Part shown: positions 25,580-37,427 of the stretch, in pieces | Position numbering within the stretch: the first letter of the stretch is position 1 | How the letters are laid out: each line of letters opens with the position of its first letter | Assembly (NCBI RefSeq): GCF_050003625.1 | Contig: NC_134398.1 | Span: 77,532,003 to 77,596,002, forward strand | Direction: 5' to 3' | Length of the DNA stretch: 64,000 nt | Origin: Haematobia irritans | Lineage: Eukaryota; Arthropoda; Insecta; Diptera; Muscidae | Notes under the pieces: model-generated | What the model saw: the letters and a program-made list of their open reading frames with translations, nothing else | Databases searched by the model: none | Told to the model about the DNA's origin: nothing | Program-made: the position numbers and the translations under genes

Positions 25580-25588
25580 TAAATTAAA

Positions 25589-25606
25589 TGGCGCCCAACG
25601 TGGGGC
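25589..25606 (+). promoter_or_regulatory. Primer-binding site, tRNA-Lys(CUU) type
   Basis: TGGCGCCCAACGTGGGGC begins 9 bases after the LTR. It is the exact complement of the 18 3'-terminal bases of insect tRNA-Lys(CUU) as I know it (..GCCCCACGTTGGGCGCCA). Confidence 0.8.
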
Positions 25607-26272
25607 CTCAGCTGATATGTTTCTATGTAATTTTTGTAAGCACTTCAACATCTTGTTTACGCGCTGAGGCTTCATAAAAAAAAATAAATGAATCATGTTC
25701 ATTTGTCTAGGATTTTTCAATTATAATGTGTTGTAATGATACCAGTTAATGGAGATGATTTTACCATGTGTACGAAAATATCCTGAGATTTTAAAATTGG
25801 AATATATTCTAAATGTTACTCAGATTTTTCCGTATTCAATGGATTTGTTTTATTTTATTATTGTCATTAATTATGCGTTGGGAGATCCAATAGAGAAAAT
25901 AGCTATTCCCTATTTGCTCTCAAATAATTCTTGACTTTTATAATGCAAATTAACTTGTTTTGTAAGATTTACGACACGGATAAGATTTTGTTTTGTGTCG
26001 TACTTATACAAGTTAAGATTGCTTTCTCTATCTTTTTCTCTCTTTTTTTTACTCTATGCAATTCTAATGGTTTTTGTTAAAATGATATCCTTTCGGAGAC
26101 TATAATTTACTGAGTAGTGGAAAAATTTAAAATTTAGTGCATTTTCATAGTATTTTGGTTTTGGTGGCTTCGAATTTCTACTGTAATTTGTCTTCTATAA
26201 GTTTTCGTCATTAATTTTGTTCATATATTAGAGTTATAGTTTGTTGACTTTGATTGTAATTATTAGTATACA
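25607..26272 (+). other. Untranslated leader of the second gypsy element
   Basis: 666 bases between PBS and the gag ATG with no convincing coding frame. It probably contains packaging signals, which cannot be recognised by eye. Confidence 0.5.
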
Positions 26273-27510
26273 ATGCCGTTGACTCGCAGTACTGAGAATT
26301 TGGACCAAGTGTCAGCAAATGCTGCGAGCAATATATCTTATGTAATAGATGTTGGGGACTCGAATCCAAGTGGTTCTAAACCGAAAACACCGAATCAAAA
26401 TGGGGTAACTCGATCCAATGCGAAGGCATCAGGGATTAACGATAGCCGTACTGTGTCAGAAAATGTAAATGAAGGTAGAATTCGACAAATAGTAACCGAC
26501 TCGGTAAGAGGTTTGCGGGCGGAAATTTTAGGAGAAATTAGATCTCTTATGAGAGAAGTACATCCGATAGATGATCCTGTGCACAGACCCGAGGCAAGAA
26601 ATGGCAATCACAACAACCAAGGCGAAGGTGGTGGAATTTCTTTGGGAAATCAAATGGTATGGCAAGAAAATTCTGAAAAGGTTTTAAATATTGTTAGGAA
26701 TTGGGGATTTCGCTTTACGGGAGATGTTAATGCTATAGATGTCGAGGAATTTATTTATAGAGTCAACGTCATGACTTCGAACACGTTATCTGGAAATTTT
26801 AATTTATTATGCAGATATACACATATTCTTTTTGATGGTAAAGCTTTGGGTTGGTTTTGGCGATATCATCACCAGAATGAAGGTAGAATAGATTGGTTCA
26901 CTTTATCAGATTCTTTGAGGAGACAATATGGCGATTTTCGAAGTGATTCTGATATCAGGGATGATATTCGTAGACGGAAACAAAAATTTAATGAATCATT
27001 TGATGAGTTCTCAGATGCTATTGTATCATTAGCCGATAAACTTCGTACCCCGTTTACTGATGAGGAGTTATGTGAAGAGATTTTACGAGGCCTGAGGGCC
27101 GAAATCAGACACGAATTGCTTCATATAAATATTTCGAATATTTCAGAACTTAGAAAGGCTGTTAGGCGTCACGAGAAATTCATGCGCGACAATCTTGTTC
27201 AAAATAAATTCCGATCGTTAAGGAAAAATACCAAATTGCAGAGGTTGATGAAGATTTTGTTAGCAATCAGGAGGAGGCAGAAGACGAGGAAATATGCCAA
27301 GTAAGCCAACTGGTAAGATGTTGGAATTGTGACGAAAAGGGACATATTTATAAGGATTGTACTAAAGAGAGACGAGTATTTTGTTTTGGTTGTGGGCTTA
27401 AAGATACCTATAGACCTAATTGTAAAATGTGTTCCAAACAGGGAAACTTCAAAAGGGATGTCCTTCAGGCCAAGAAAGGACATCCAACAAATGCGATACT
27501 AAAAAAATAG
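26273..27510 (+). pseudogene. Gag of the second gypsy element, one frameshift
   Basis: The ATG at 26273 opens 343 codons with a retrotransposon capsid-like region (about residues 125-300: WGFRFTGD, FDEFSDAI, EEILRGLRAEIR). Near 27205-27250 the correct frame is lost. One phase over, Gag continues as acidic sequence into two knuckle-like motifs (CWNCDEKGHIYKDC at about 27319-27360, then CFGCG..C..C) and ends at TAG 27508-27510. Seven As precede that stop. Confidence 0.82.
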
Positions 27511-28417
27511 ATATGTTTGATGATGATACTAGAAGTAGTGAACCAACAGTTTCTAATAAAATATTTAGTATTAAACAAATAGGAATAGAAAATTTTATGA
27601 ATAGCTTTAAAAGAAAATCTAAATCTAAGCGCAATACACTTCGAATGCGTGAGTTTTGGTTACGTGTCAAATCAATAAATAAATATATCATTTCCTCAAT
27701 ATCGTCAAAGGATGGAGATAACAGGCCATACATACCATTGACTATAGGAGATCAATTATATTTTGCCTTACTAGATAGTGGAGCAAATAAAAGTGTAATT
27801 GGAGGTAATCTAGCATTACAAGTAATCGATAGTAAATCCTTCAGAAAATGTAGAGGAAGTGTAAAAACGGCTGATGGTCAACGACAGGACATGTGTGGGA
27901 TGTCAATATTGGAATTTGAATATCAGGACAAAAAGTGCAGTTTTGAATTTTTGATTATTCCTTCAATTAAACAAGATATAATATGCGGTATGGATTTTTG
28001 GAGAGAATTTGGTATTGCGATATCCTGTAAAAATCAAGTTGCAGAACTTGAGTGTGAATTGACTACAAACGATAAACTACCTCTATCACCAGAAGAGACA
28101 CGAAAATTAAAAGCTATTATTGAATTATTCCCTAATTCAGAGAGGGACGGCTTAGGTTGCACTAGTTTAATAGAGCACGTAATTGACACAGGTGATGCAA
28201 AACCTATCAAACAAAGGTATTACCCTATTTCTCCCGCTAGGGAAAAGATTCTTTTTACCGAGATTGATAGAATGTTGAAATTGGGAGTTATAGAGGAATG
28301 TCCTCAATCATCGTGGTCATCACCAGGAGTTCTACTCGTGAAACCCGATAAAGTACGATTTTGTGTGGATAGTAGAAAATTAAATTCAGTAACGGTTAAA
28401 GACTCCTATCCAAATGT
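27429..28417 (+). pseudogene. Pol fragment: protease and N-terminal reverse transcriptase
   Basis: In the -1 frame relative to the end of Gag. Protease has LLDSGANKSVIGG (catalytic D about codon 116 from 27429) and the flap-like FEFLIIPSIKQDIICGMDF. RT begins with IEHVIDTGDAKPIKQRYYP, RMLKLGVIEECPQSSWSSPG and RFCVDSRKLN, then stops at SYPN where the 3' LTR starts (28418). The catalytic YxDD block and all downstream domains are gone. The few extra codons to 28517 are LTR sequence. Confidence 0.9.
27501..27510 (+). promoter_or_regulatory. Candidate -1 frameshift site at the gag stop
   Basis: A AAA AAA in the Gag phase (27501-27507) directly precedes the gag TAG. A -1 slip there enters the protease frame (..TKKIDMFDDD..). 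A downstream stimulatory structure was not evaluated. Confidence 0.55.
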
Positions 28418-29930
28418 TGTGAAGTTACCTCTTCACCTTGTTTTACTGCTGTCATATCTAAGTAGCTTTCGAATGAAAAGGGTTTCCATACGAAATTTGG
28501 TTCCCATAGGAATTTGAAAAATAAATAATATTTTAAATTTTATTCATTTGAAAATTTTCAACGGATAGAGACGATATTAGTTTATGATAGTAAAATTCAG
28601 TTTTTGAACGGATATATACATACTAAAAAGAAGCAAACTTAAACGTTTTATAACGAAGGGACCACGAAACGACCTTAAGTCAAGGATTTCGCATATCTAC
28701 AAGCTAGAACAATATTTTAATTTCCGAATAAGACCGTTACTACTAGCGAGAACAATATTTTAATCTTCGAAAAAGATTTTGTCAAGATAAGGAGTGGTAA
28801 GTTCTATTTGAATTATGTACGTCCGTTAAATATAATTATGACCTTTGATTAGGCTGGACATTCGGACGGATACAACCCGAATTTTACCGTCACTCCTTAT
28901 ATACGATGGATCCCATGCATTGTTCTCATCGGGAACGGTGTTGTAAACTTTAATTATTACATATAGGGGGTCAACTAACTAATACTAACCAACGCTAAAT
29001 CCGGATCTAATATTATATAAAAATTGAAGTTATCCCGAACGCTAAACCCGATTCTAATATTTGAACCAAAATTGAGATATACCGAAACCTCCAACGATTG
29101 CCACAAAGAATTAAGAACCTCAATTTCAAGCTACTCAAGGTTTAATGGATGTTCATATTTTATTTAATTAAATTACCTTAACAAAACGTCTTACATCAAC
29201 ACTATTATGTACAGAGCTATCCTTGTTTAGATTACTACTTGCCAAAGAAAGGAATATATAGATCCACATCAAGAAACAGGCCTGTTTACGAGAATGTATG
29301 GTGAGTTTAGCATTGAATACGTACATTTACGATAGCTCTTGAATACACAATCACGATCAATAACCACTAATTTACTTTCTATATAAATAGTCTATTAACA
29401 AAAATTTCACTTGGCACTAACCAGATTTCTTTAATTACCTATTCATTTTAATACTTAATTATAATTTATTATTTTATGATAAAATACTCAAAACCTTTTT
29501 AATCCATTTTTATAACGTCCATATATATTCATATTAATTTCCTATTGATTTCTATATAATAATATGTAATTTAATTTAATTTTTAAATGAATAACTAATT
29601 CGTTTTAGTATTTTCACGAAAGGTAAATATGTCTTCGACAGGATATAATAATGAAGTTGACCATCGGGTCAGTCAAATAAACGAAAGTAACTCTGTAATT
29701 TAGAACTAAGCCATTAGGATTGTATTTAATTTCTCTCCTCTCTTTCTGTTTTCTATGTTTGTCCTTTATTTCCTCTCTTACAATACTAAGAGCTACCTTA
29801 AATTTTCTTTTATGGTGCCGCATCCGATTCCTTCTCCGATGAACAAGAACTGCCCCCAAGATTGAGCACAGCCGGGGCCAGAAGGTAGCCATGTTCAGAG
29901 GAGAAGGAGCCCGAGTGGTGGATCGTCACA
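28418..29930 (+). repeat. 3' LTR of the second gypsy element
   Basis: 1513 bp, nearly identical to the 5' LTR. It abuts the truncated RT with no polypurine tract between. Confidence 0.93.
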
Positions 29931-31728
29931 ACACATACACACTCACATAGATATATGCTCGCATGACTACAACAATAATGACAATAGACAATGAGATGAA
30001 ATGAGAATGCAAAATAACAAAGCAAAGGGGTTGCTATTCTATGAGAGAGTAAGAACTAACATTTCGATAAGCAAACAAAAGAACATAAAAGGAATTCAGG
30101 AAAATACTAGAAAATGAATAGATGATTCCAACAAGTGATAGCGAAATTTTATCGTTACAATTTGAAATTTTAAATTAACGGAAACTAATTTAAATAAACT
30201 TATATCTATAATTATCAAATTCGTAACAATATGTTCCAAACATATTTTGCAGGAAGCACATATTTTGCCGAAACATTATTATGTTTGTTTTATGTGAACA
30301 TATTATATGTTTGGAAGCATTTTGAGCCCAAAAATTGTATATGCTTGGAAATTTTTCTCCCAAAGAAGATTGTGCTCAAAAAAAATATATTTCTGCTTAA
30401 TTGCATATTCCCTCACATCTTTCTCATTTCCACGAATTTTTTTAGTTCTTAGGATCTTTTTCTGTAATACAAACAATGCTGAAGAAATTATTCAATTTTA
30501 TAAATTAAATTATAAATTAAATCCGATATAAACAAATGGGTTTCGGACACAATTTTTAAACACAATATATTTAAGTGCAAACATGTAATGTTCCTAAACT
30601 AGCATTAATGTTTGGGACACATATGTTAATATGTTAGAATATATTATGTTTGGGGCATGAATGTTTCATAAAAATAATATGTGTGAATGTAAACATATAT
30701 AAATTTACAAATTTCGGGTAAACATATATATTTTGTGATATTTTATTCAGAGAGCGACAAAGAGAGATTATAGAGAACGAACTAGAGATGGAAACCGAGA
30801 GGGTTGACGAAAGATATCAACACAACACAGCGAGAGAATGAAAAGAGAGCAATTTCTGAGAAACCGCTTGTATGTTGTTTAGGAAAACTGTTTTATGATA
30901 AGGCCAAAAATTTGATATGCTTAAGTCTAACTATTATTTAATTTGAATATTAGAATGAGTATTCGAAGTAAAGAGAATAGACATTCGGAACCAAAAGAAT
31001 AGACAGCATGTGTTTTCGCCTTGAGAGCAGCATATGTATGTGTGGATATGTGATTTGTTTATCATTTTGGCATTATGGGCACAATTTTTTTCTTGGTTCG
31101 TTAAACGAAATAGAACGTACGAGGAGAAAGTCAAAATATTCAGGCAAATGAAATTAAAAAAAAACGTTGGAAAATATATAAAAATTACAAAGGCATCTTC
31201 ATAAAAATTACGAAAGGGCACTATACTCTTTTTAGAGTTGGGACAGTAAAATGAAAAAGGAGGAAATAGCGAAAAATTAAACATTAAAGTATATAAAAAA
31301 AAGTTTAGTTCCTCTTTATTAATAAGTAGTCCAAGAGGAGTTGATGGACACCTTCAAATATAAAAGCGGGAATTAAGTTCGAGTTTTGCAGCTAAAACAA
31401 TTGAAAAAGTTTATTTTCTTTAAAATGAATTATTAAAGCAAAGTAAAAGGCAAGACAGGGTCATTTTAGAGCGATAATGCCAACTTAATACCGGCCTTAA
31501 AGGTAAAAATTAAATTAAATACTAAACACGATAAGTTTTAAATACATTTAAAATGGTGTTATATGCTAGTAAAAAAAACTGTTCACGCCTGAATAAATTT
31601 ATGTGTATTATAAAATAATTTATGTATGTTTATACTCGACCCCACGTTCTTCTTTTGTTAGAGTTTTTGAATTCCTTCCAAAATTTCAAACTTTTATACC
31701 AAAAACAGTTTTTTGTTACAAAATTTTT
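29931..31728. repeat. Remainder of duplication unit 2
   Basis: 29935-30229 is the rest of the first gypsy LTR (ending TTCGTAACA). 30230-31728 repeats 21543-23034 almost exactly, then switches to TTTTTTTAGGGTGTGGGATT as at 14350. Confidence 0.8.
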
Positions 31729-32160
31729 TTAGGGTGTGGGATTACTTATACCTGTGTGAGATGAACAGAATGATCATGCTTCTCTAACATATGTTCCAAA
31801 CATATTTTGCAGGAAGCACATATTTTGCCGAAACATTATTATGTTTGTTTTATGTGAACATATTATATGTTTGGAAGCATTTTGAGCCCAAAAATTGTAT
31901 ATGCTTGGAAATTTTTCTCCCAAAGAAGATTGTGCTCAAAAAAATATATATTTCTGCCTAATTGCATATTCCCTCACATCTTTCTCATTTCCACGAATTT
32001 GTTTAGTTCTTAGGATCTTTTTCTGTAATACAAACAATGCTGATGAAATTATTCAATTTTATAAATTATTCAATTTTATAAAGGGTCCTGGGTTCAATCC
32101 CTGCTCTGACCGAACACCATTTTATTTTTTTAATTTATATATTTATATTGTAAAATTGTA
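31729..32160. repeat. Uninserted relative of the gypsy target site, with a partial SINE
   Basis: 31729-31790 matches 14357-14410, and 31785-32060 matches 21543-21800, so this is the target region without the retrotransposon. 32085-32120 carries a SINE B box (GGGTTCAATCCCTGCTC). Confidence 0.75.
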
Positions 32161-32651
32161 ATATAGTAACATTTTTACAATGAAACTTCGAAATGTGTGT
32201 TATTAAAGATTTACAGTCAGAAAAGAACAGTGTTTGATATAAATGAAATAGACGGAGCTTTTGGATAAAATATTATTTTTTTATTGCAAAAATAACAATT
32301 TTGTAAGAAAAAAGTGTTTTTGGTATAAAAGTTTGAAATTTTCGAAGAATTTCAAAAACTCTAACAAAAGAAGAAAGTCAAGTACAAACATAAAAAAATG
32401 TACAATATAAACAACATATATATGTTTACTCTAAATTTGTAAATTTATTTATGTTTACATTCACACATATTATTTTTATGAAACATTCTTGTCCAAAACA
32501 TGATATATTCTAACATATTAACATATGTGTCCCAAACATTTAATGCTAGTTTAGGAACATTTTTGCACTAAAATATATAGTATTTAAAAACTTGTGCCCG
32601 AAACTCATTTCGTTTATATCGGAACATATGAAAAACATTTTTCTAACTGTG
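32161..32651 (-). repeat. Inverted copies of parts of the 12033-14364 block
   Basis: 32170-32390 is the reverse complement of 13190-13390. 32400-32651 is the reverse complement of 12033-12290, ending at TCTAACTGTG, the element terminus. Confidence 0.7.
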
Positions 32652-32762
32652 CAGCTCATCCCCGCTGACTCCACCAATACTCTGTTACACCCGAACATCT
32701 GGTGCCAATCGAGCCAGATTATCTGCGTTCTCTCAGAGATTTCAGATCGTTCTACAGTACAG
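32652..32762 (+). pseudogene. Exon-like fragment of an unrecognised host gene between repeats
   Basis: A 111-base stretch of balanced composition between two repeat ends is followed by a good donor (ACAG/GTATGT at 32763). From 32669 to 32761 one frame reads 31 codons with a protein-like pattern (VTPEHLVPIEPDYLRSLRDF + RSFY). TGA at 32666 closes the frame upstream, so if it is an exon it is 5'-truncated by the element. Product unknown. Confidence 0.35.
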
Positions 32763-32913
32763 GTATGTTTGCATTTCAATTGTTCCTACATCCTCAAAAA
32801 AATCGCTTCTATAACATATGTTCCAAAAATATTTTGCAGGAAGCACATATATTATTGCATACTGCCGAAACATTAATATGTTTGTTTTATGTGAACATAT
32901 TATATGTTTAAAA

Positions 32914-33007
<94 letters not shown>

Positions 33008-33590
33008 CATAGTTTGCAGCGCCCACGAGCCCATGCAAACATACCATTATTTAACAGACATTTACATACATTTGTTGGCCACGTGGAGCTGTGGTTAGCA
33101 TGTCTGCCTTGCGTGCAAAGGGTCATGGGTCCAATCCCTGCTCCGACCGAACACCATTTTTTTTAATTTACACATTTATGTTTATACTATATTAAATTTT
33201 TATAATGAAACTTCGAAATGTGGGTTATAAAAGATTTACAGTAAGAAACAGTGCTTCATATAAACGAAATGGACTGAGCTTTTGGATAAAATATTATTTT
33301 TTAACAATTACAAACAAAATAACAATTTTGTAAAAAAACACTGTTTTTGGTATAAAAGTTTGAAAAGCTCTAACAAAAGAAGAACGTGGAGTCGAGTATA
33401 AGCATACATAAATAATTTGATAATATGCAAATAAATTTATTTATGTGCGAACAGTTTTTTACTAGCATTTAACACAATTTTAAATGCATTTACCACTTAT
33501 CGTGTTTTGTACTTAATTTCATTTTTACATTTAAGTCCGGTATTAAGTTGGCATTATCGCTCTAAAATGACCCTGTTTTGCCTTTTACTT
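32763..33590. repeat. Repeat mosaic: (TA)n, SINE head and inverted block
   Basis: 32800-32915 is an element end like 21543. 32917-33006 is a (TA)n tract. 33010-33155 is the full tRNA-like SINE in plus orientation. 33180-33590 is the reverse complement of about 13000-13390. Open frames here are (TA)n artefacts. Confidence 0.7.
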
Positions 33591-33595
33591 CTTTT

Positions 33596-35405
33596 TACCC
33601 CACTTGGGCCAGCTGGACTTTGCTTTGATATCGAGTGCTTTCTATAAAACATCTACCAAAATTTACAGCGAAGAGTATAATCGACGATTAGTTGCTGAGA
33701 TTTTGTCTTTCCCTTCGACAGAACGAGGAAGCGATGCTCTATTCATTACATTTGTAAAATCTATGCGATTCCAAAGAGTATTTTCGAAAGAAGTATGTGA
33801 ATATCTAACAGATATTTGTAAGAACCCAAATAATCTCAAACAATTCCAACCTCGAGGCCAAATTCATATGTTTGCTTTATTCGCTGATTGTTTATGGGAT
33901 GATTCTGCTGCTACACGACCTTTATCTAAGTATTTATTAGATGTTTGAAAAATCCCAGCTGCACTGCCTACGCAGAAAACATAAGGGGCAAAGATATAGC
34001 GAGCTTTCTTTGGTGTTGTTCGCAATTGAACTGTGACATGACTAAAGAACAATTTACATTGATGGAGGAAATGCTGATAAGAAAATTACATAACAATGAA
34101 TTTTCTTATTTCCCCGATCAATTAGTGGAATCATGTCTATCTTTATGGATATTGGGATATAAATCTAAAGAACTGTTCCAAAATGCAGTAGCCCTTAAAT
34201 CTCAAGCGCAATCAAAAAGGTACCAACCAAAAGTAGATAGTCGCTTAACTGTCCTAATGTCGGCAGCTCATATTGAAGAACCATCTTGGTGCACACGCCT
34301 ATCCAAGAAATTTGATTATTTCGATATTAATGCGGATGTTCCTGATTACATTTTGAATACTGGAACACCGTACCAATCATTATTGGCAAAATTTGCAGAA
34401 AATGATATAGTGATATCAGCAGAAATTTCTTGTCCCATCAATGGCATTAATATTCTTGGAATTCTAATAAAATTTGTCAACGATAGTCTTCTCTTTGTGG
34501 AATTTAAGGGAGAGTATCAGACATTGAAGTTCAGTCAAAATTCGATCGCAATATTAAGGTTGAAACTACAATTACTTCGATCCTTGGGTTACAAAGTTAA
34601 AGTGGTAATTATTTTATGCATTATAATTTTACTTTAGAAGCCTTTGCCAATTTCAACGAAACCATTCCATACATTGCAGTCCATTGAGAGACAGAATATT
34701 TTTACAATTAATTATTTTTCGAGCTTTATGGACAAATTACATCAAGGAATTTGATATATGGAACCATTGAAAAGAAAACGCCAGATACAAATCTATACAC
34801 GCCTAGACTGTACATGTTTCAGTTCGGGCGAATGAACTTTTCCACAGCCTTTAGCATAGATCTGGCTGGGAGAGGTAATATTTTTATACTTTACAGTGTT
34901 AGGGTAGTTGTAGTGGCAGACCCCAATAGACTGTTTAGTCCACTGTGGTGTGATCGGTTGTGAGCATATCTCTTAGCAATAATAGTGGCCTGATTCTTTG
35001 TTAAGCCTCCTTACACTAAGATATGTCACCAGCATTACTGATTGCACCGCTGGAAAACGTTTTTTTTTTTTCGAAACTAGAGTTGAACCCACTGCAAAAA
35101 CATGGTTCCCCTTGTTCAACCTTGTAGACAAACTGCATTTCGGAAATGTGATTTAATACGTCCTAAAATATACTTCTATAAACCATTCGGCGATCATTTG
35201 ATTCGTTGTTAGTTGTATTTCATAAAAATTGGCGAAGGTTGATAACTATATTTTTCTGGTTTCATTTACTAATTTAATAATTTTTGTTTAATATTTTTAT
35301 TTATATTTTTAGATATCAACGTCCGATTTAAACAATTTGGACATTGGAAATTTTTTCAACGGTGAATTTGATATCGAACTAGCAAAGGAGAGTATTAAGG
35401 TATAA
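33596..35405 (+). pseudogene. FASTK/RAP-family gene, 5'-truncated inverted copy
   Basis: Duplicate of the minus-strand gene at 46841-49310. It begins mid-gene at CACTTGGGCCAGCTGGAC (codon about 219 of the intact protein). A one-base loss around 33920-33934 shifts the frame (..SAATRPL then stop instead of IEEFIRCL), after which the original frame continues from about 33945 to 34604. The intron (34605-35312) and exon 2 (35313-35405) are kept. Substitutions versus the intact copy include Ile to Thr and Pro to Leu near the C-terminus. Truncation plus frameshift make it a pseudogene. Confidence 0.85.
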
Positions 35406-35567
35406 ATGCGGAATATATGATATTGATGTACCTGTAAAAATACAAATATTCTATGAATATTTATGAATTATTTGGTAGTAATAGATCAATGCAAACATTA
35501 AAAACAACAACAACAAATAAATAATGGTATTGACTAAATGTAGGCTAAGTTTTTCCCAGGGCTGTGG

Positions 35568-35854
35568 CGTCGGAGTCTTGGAGTCGGAGTCTGAAGATTT
35601 TGCTGGAGTCGGAGCCGGAGTCGTAAAAATATTGCTCGACTCCGACTGCGGCGAAACAAACTTTGAAAAACATTTCATATCTTTGTAACTAAAGAAATAT
35701 TTCGACAAATTAGATTCCATTAGGATTTTTAATCGAACAACGAAAAACAAAGTACTGGATTTCAGAACATTCAAAGTGTATTTATAAGGGTGAAATTTCA
35801 CGGAGATATAGAAAGTGGGTTTTAGTAGAATACGAGCTGAATTGATCAATTGTA
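35568..35854 (+). mobile_element. Fragment of the CAGGGCTGT element after gene copy 1
   Basis: CAGGGCTGTGGCGTCGGAGT and the following 280 bases match 4428-4735. The same fragment follows each gene copy (41420-41702 and 46400-46689, inverted), so it was present before the duplication. It is interrupted at 35855 by another transposon and resumes at 36981. Confidence 0.8.
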
Positions 35855-36978
35855 CACGCACAGAAAAACCATGTTTGGACATGGTTGCCGCATCCATTTA
35901 ATGCTTATCTAGAGCATGTAATTGCCGCGAAAACCATGTATTTTGTCTTTGTAAAAATAGTTTTCGAGCGGAGAAAAATGTATGGTGGCAATAAGCATTT
36001 GAATGGTTCTCAAATGCCGCAAACATGTTTTATCATTTAAATGATAGAATTTGAAACCATTAAATGGTCGGGAAAATCATGTTCCTGACCATTCCATTTT
36101 TTTACTTTTTTACAGGGAAAAAAGTATTTTTATAGGTTGAGTATAGACATGCCTAGAACCATTACATGGCCATAAAGACCATTTACATTTTTTTCGTGAC
36201 CATTTAATTTTTTTAACTTTTTTGCAGCGAAAAGAATTTTATAAAACCCTGACCAGGTACACACGATTTTCATTTTGCGCGTCAGTCGTGTGTTGATTGT
36301 TTCTTGGAATGGACGAAGAATACGGATTTTTTGTGTTAATTTATTTAAGTGGCACGTGGTTTTATGTGACCACAAAAAAAGGAAAGTGTAATTGAAAAAA
36401 TGTACCTGTTTTTTGTTCTGCATTTTGCTATATGGTATCATTTATTATTATTTGCAGTTATATGATGTCTGCGTTTGTACATTTGATGAGCACGATGTAA
36501 ATATGGAATAATTACTTATTGTTGAAATTGAAATAAAATAGAGTGTGTAAAAATATATGATGTTTGCTTGAACGGCATTATAAATACAAATAAACAATGA
36601 ATTAGTTTATAAATAAATAAAAACAAACAAAAAAAAATTAATTTTGTGTTTTCTTTTCTCAAGTGGCGTCCTTTTTTCGACGATGAAAAAAGTTTTTTCA
36701 TAAAGGTTGGGACCATGTTCTTTTAACTAGGAGAAAAACATTTTTAATGAATACCATAACATTTTAAATTGTGACCATTGTCTTTTCATTCAAACAAAAT
36801 TCTTTTTATCAATATAATAACATTTTAGATGAGGACAATTATATTTTTCTTAGAACCATGTTCACTGAGCCAACATGGTTGCAGGTTAAAATGTTACATG
36901 GTCGCCGCAAAAATAGCTCCTATCATATTATTTTGCTCTTCGAATATGATTGTGACAATCATGTTTCTTCTCTGCGTG
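35855..36978 (-). mobile_element. 1124-bp DNA transposon with CACGCACAGAAA ends, TA target
   Basis: Ends CACGCACAGAAA and (inverted) CACGCAGAGAAG, TSD TA at 35853-35854 and 36979-36980. The empty site is visible at about 41396-41425 (reverse complement TTGATCAATTGTATTGTCCA). No transposase: short frames only. Probably a non-autonomous Tc1/mariner-type element. A partial copy is at 1-678. Confidence 0.85.
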
Positions 36979-36980
36979 TA

Positions 36981-37150
36981 TTGTCCATTTTTAACATAAT
37001 CAACAAGTGAGTCAGAAGTGAGGGTATCATATAGTCGGCGGGGCCGACTGTATGAATATATTTCTGTAAGAGTTACATATAAGTCTAACTACGATCGGCT
37101 AATATTTGAATAACATTGGTATTATGGCCAAATTTAGAAATATCTAGCAG

Positions 37151-37243
<93 letters not shown>

Positions 37244-37427
37244 GCTATTAAAAATTCAAATTTTGAAATATTAGCCGATCGTAGTTAGACTGATATGTAA
37301 CTCTCTTACAGAAATATATTTCCCAAGTTTCACAATTTTGGATTTATTACCCACACTAATTGTGCGATTTGCTCTATTTTAATAATAGACTCAATATTAG
37401 TGGCATACTAACTCTGTAGATTCAGAA
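36981..37427. repeat. (TA)n flanked by inverted arms
   Basis: (TA)n at about 37151-37241 lies between 37036-37110 and 37262-37322, which are inverted copies of each other (TAAGTCTAACTACGATCGGC versus its complement). The right arm continues as in 45985-46155. Confidence 0.8.

Larger units (their letters stand above)
24067..29930 (+). mobile_element. Second Ty3/gypsy LTR retrotransposon, young and 3'-deleted
   Basis: LTRs 24067-25579 and 28418-29930 are both 1513 bp, start TGTGAAGTT and end ATCGTCACA. I found only four differences between them. The target duplication ACAC is at 24063-24066 and 29931-29934, and the joined flanks recreate the first element's LTR (compare about 14725-14755). The internal part has PBS, gag, protease and the start of RT, then passes straight into the 3' LTR. 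RT C-terminus, RNase H, integrase and the polypurine tract are missing. Confidence 0.93.

Noticed and set aside
34751..34963. A 70-codon frame conserved in two places (also 47296-47508)
   Set aside because: It lies in the intron of both FASTK-family copies and overlaps the dispersed repeat; conservation is explained by the duplication.
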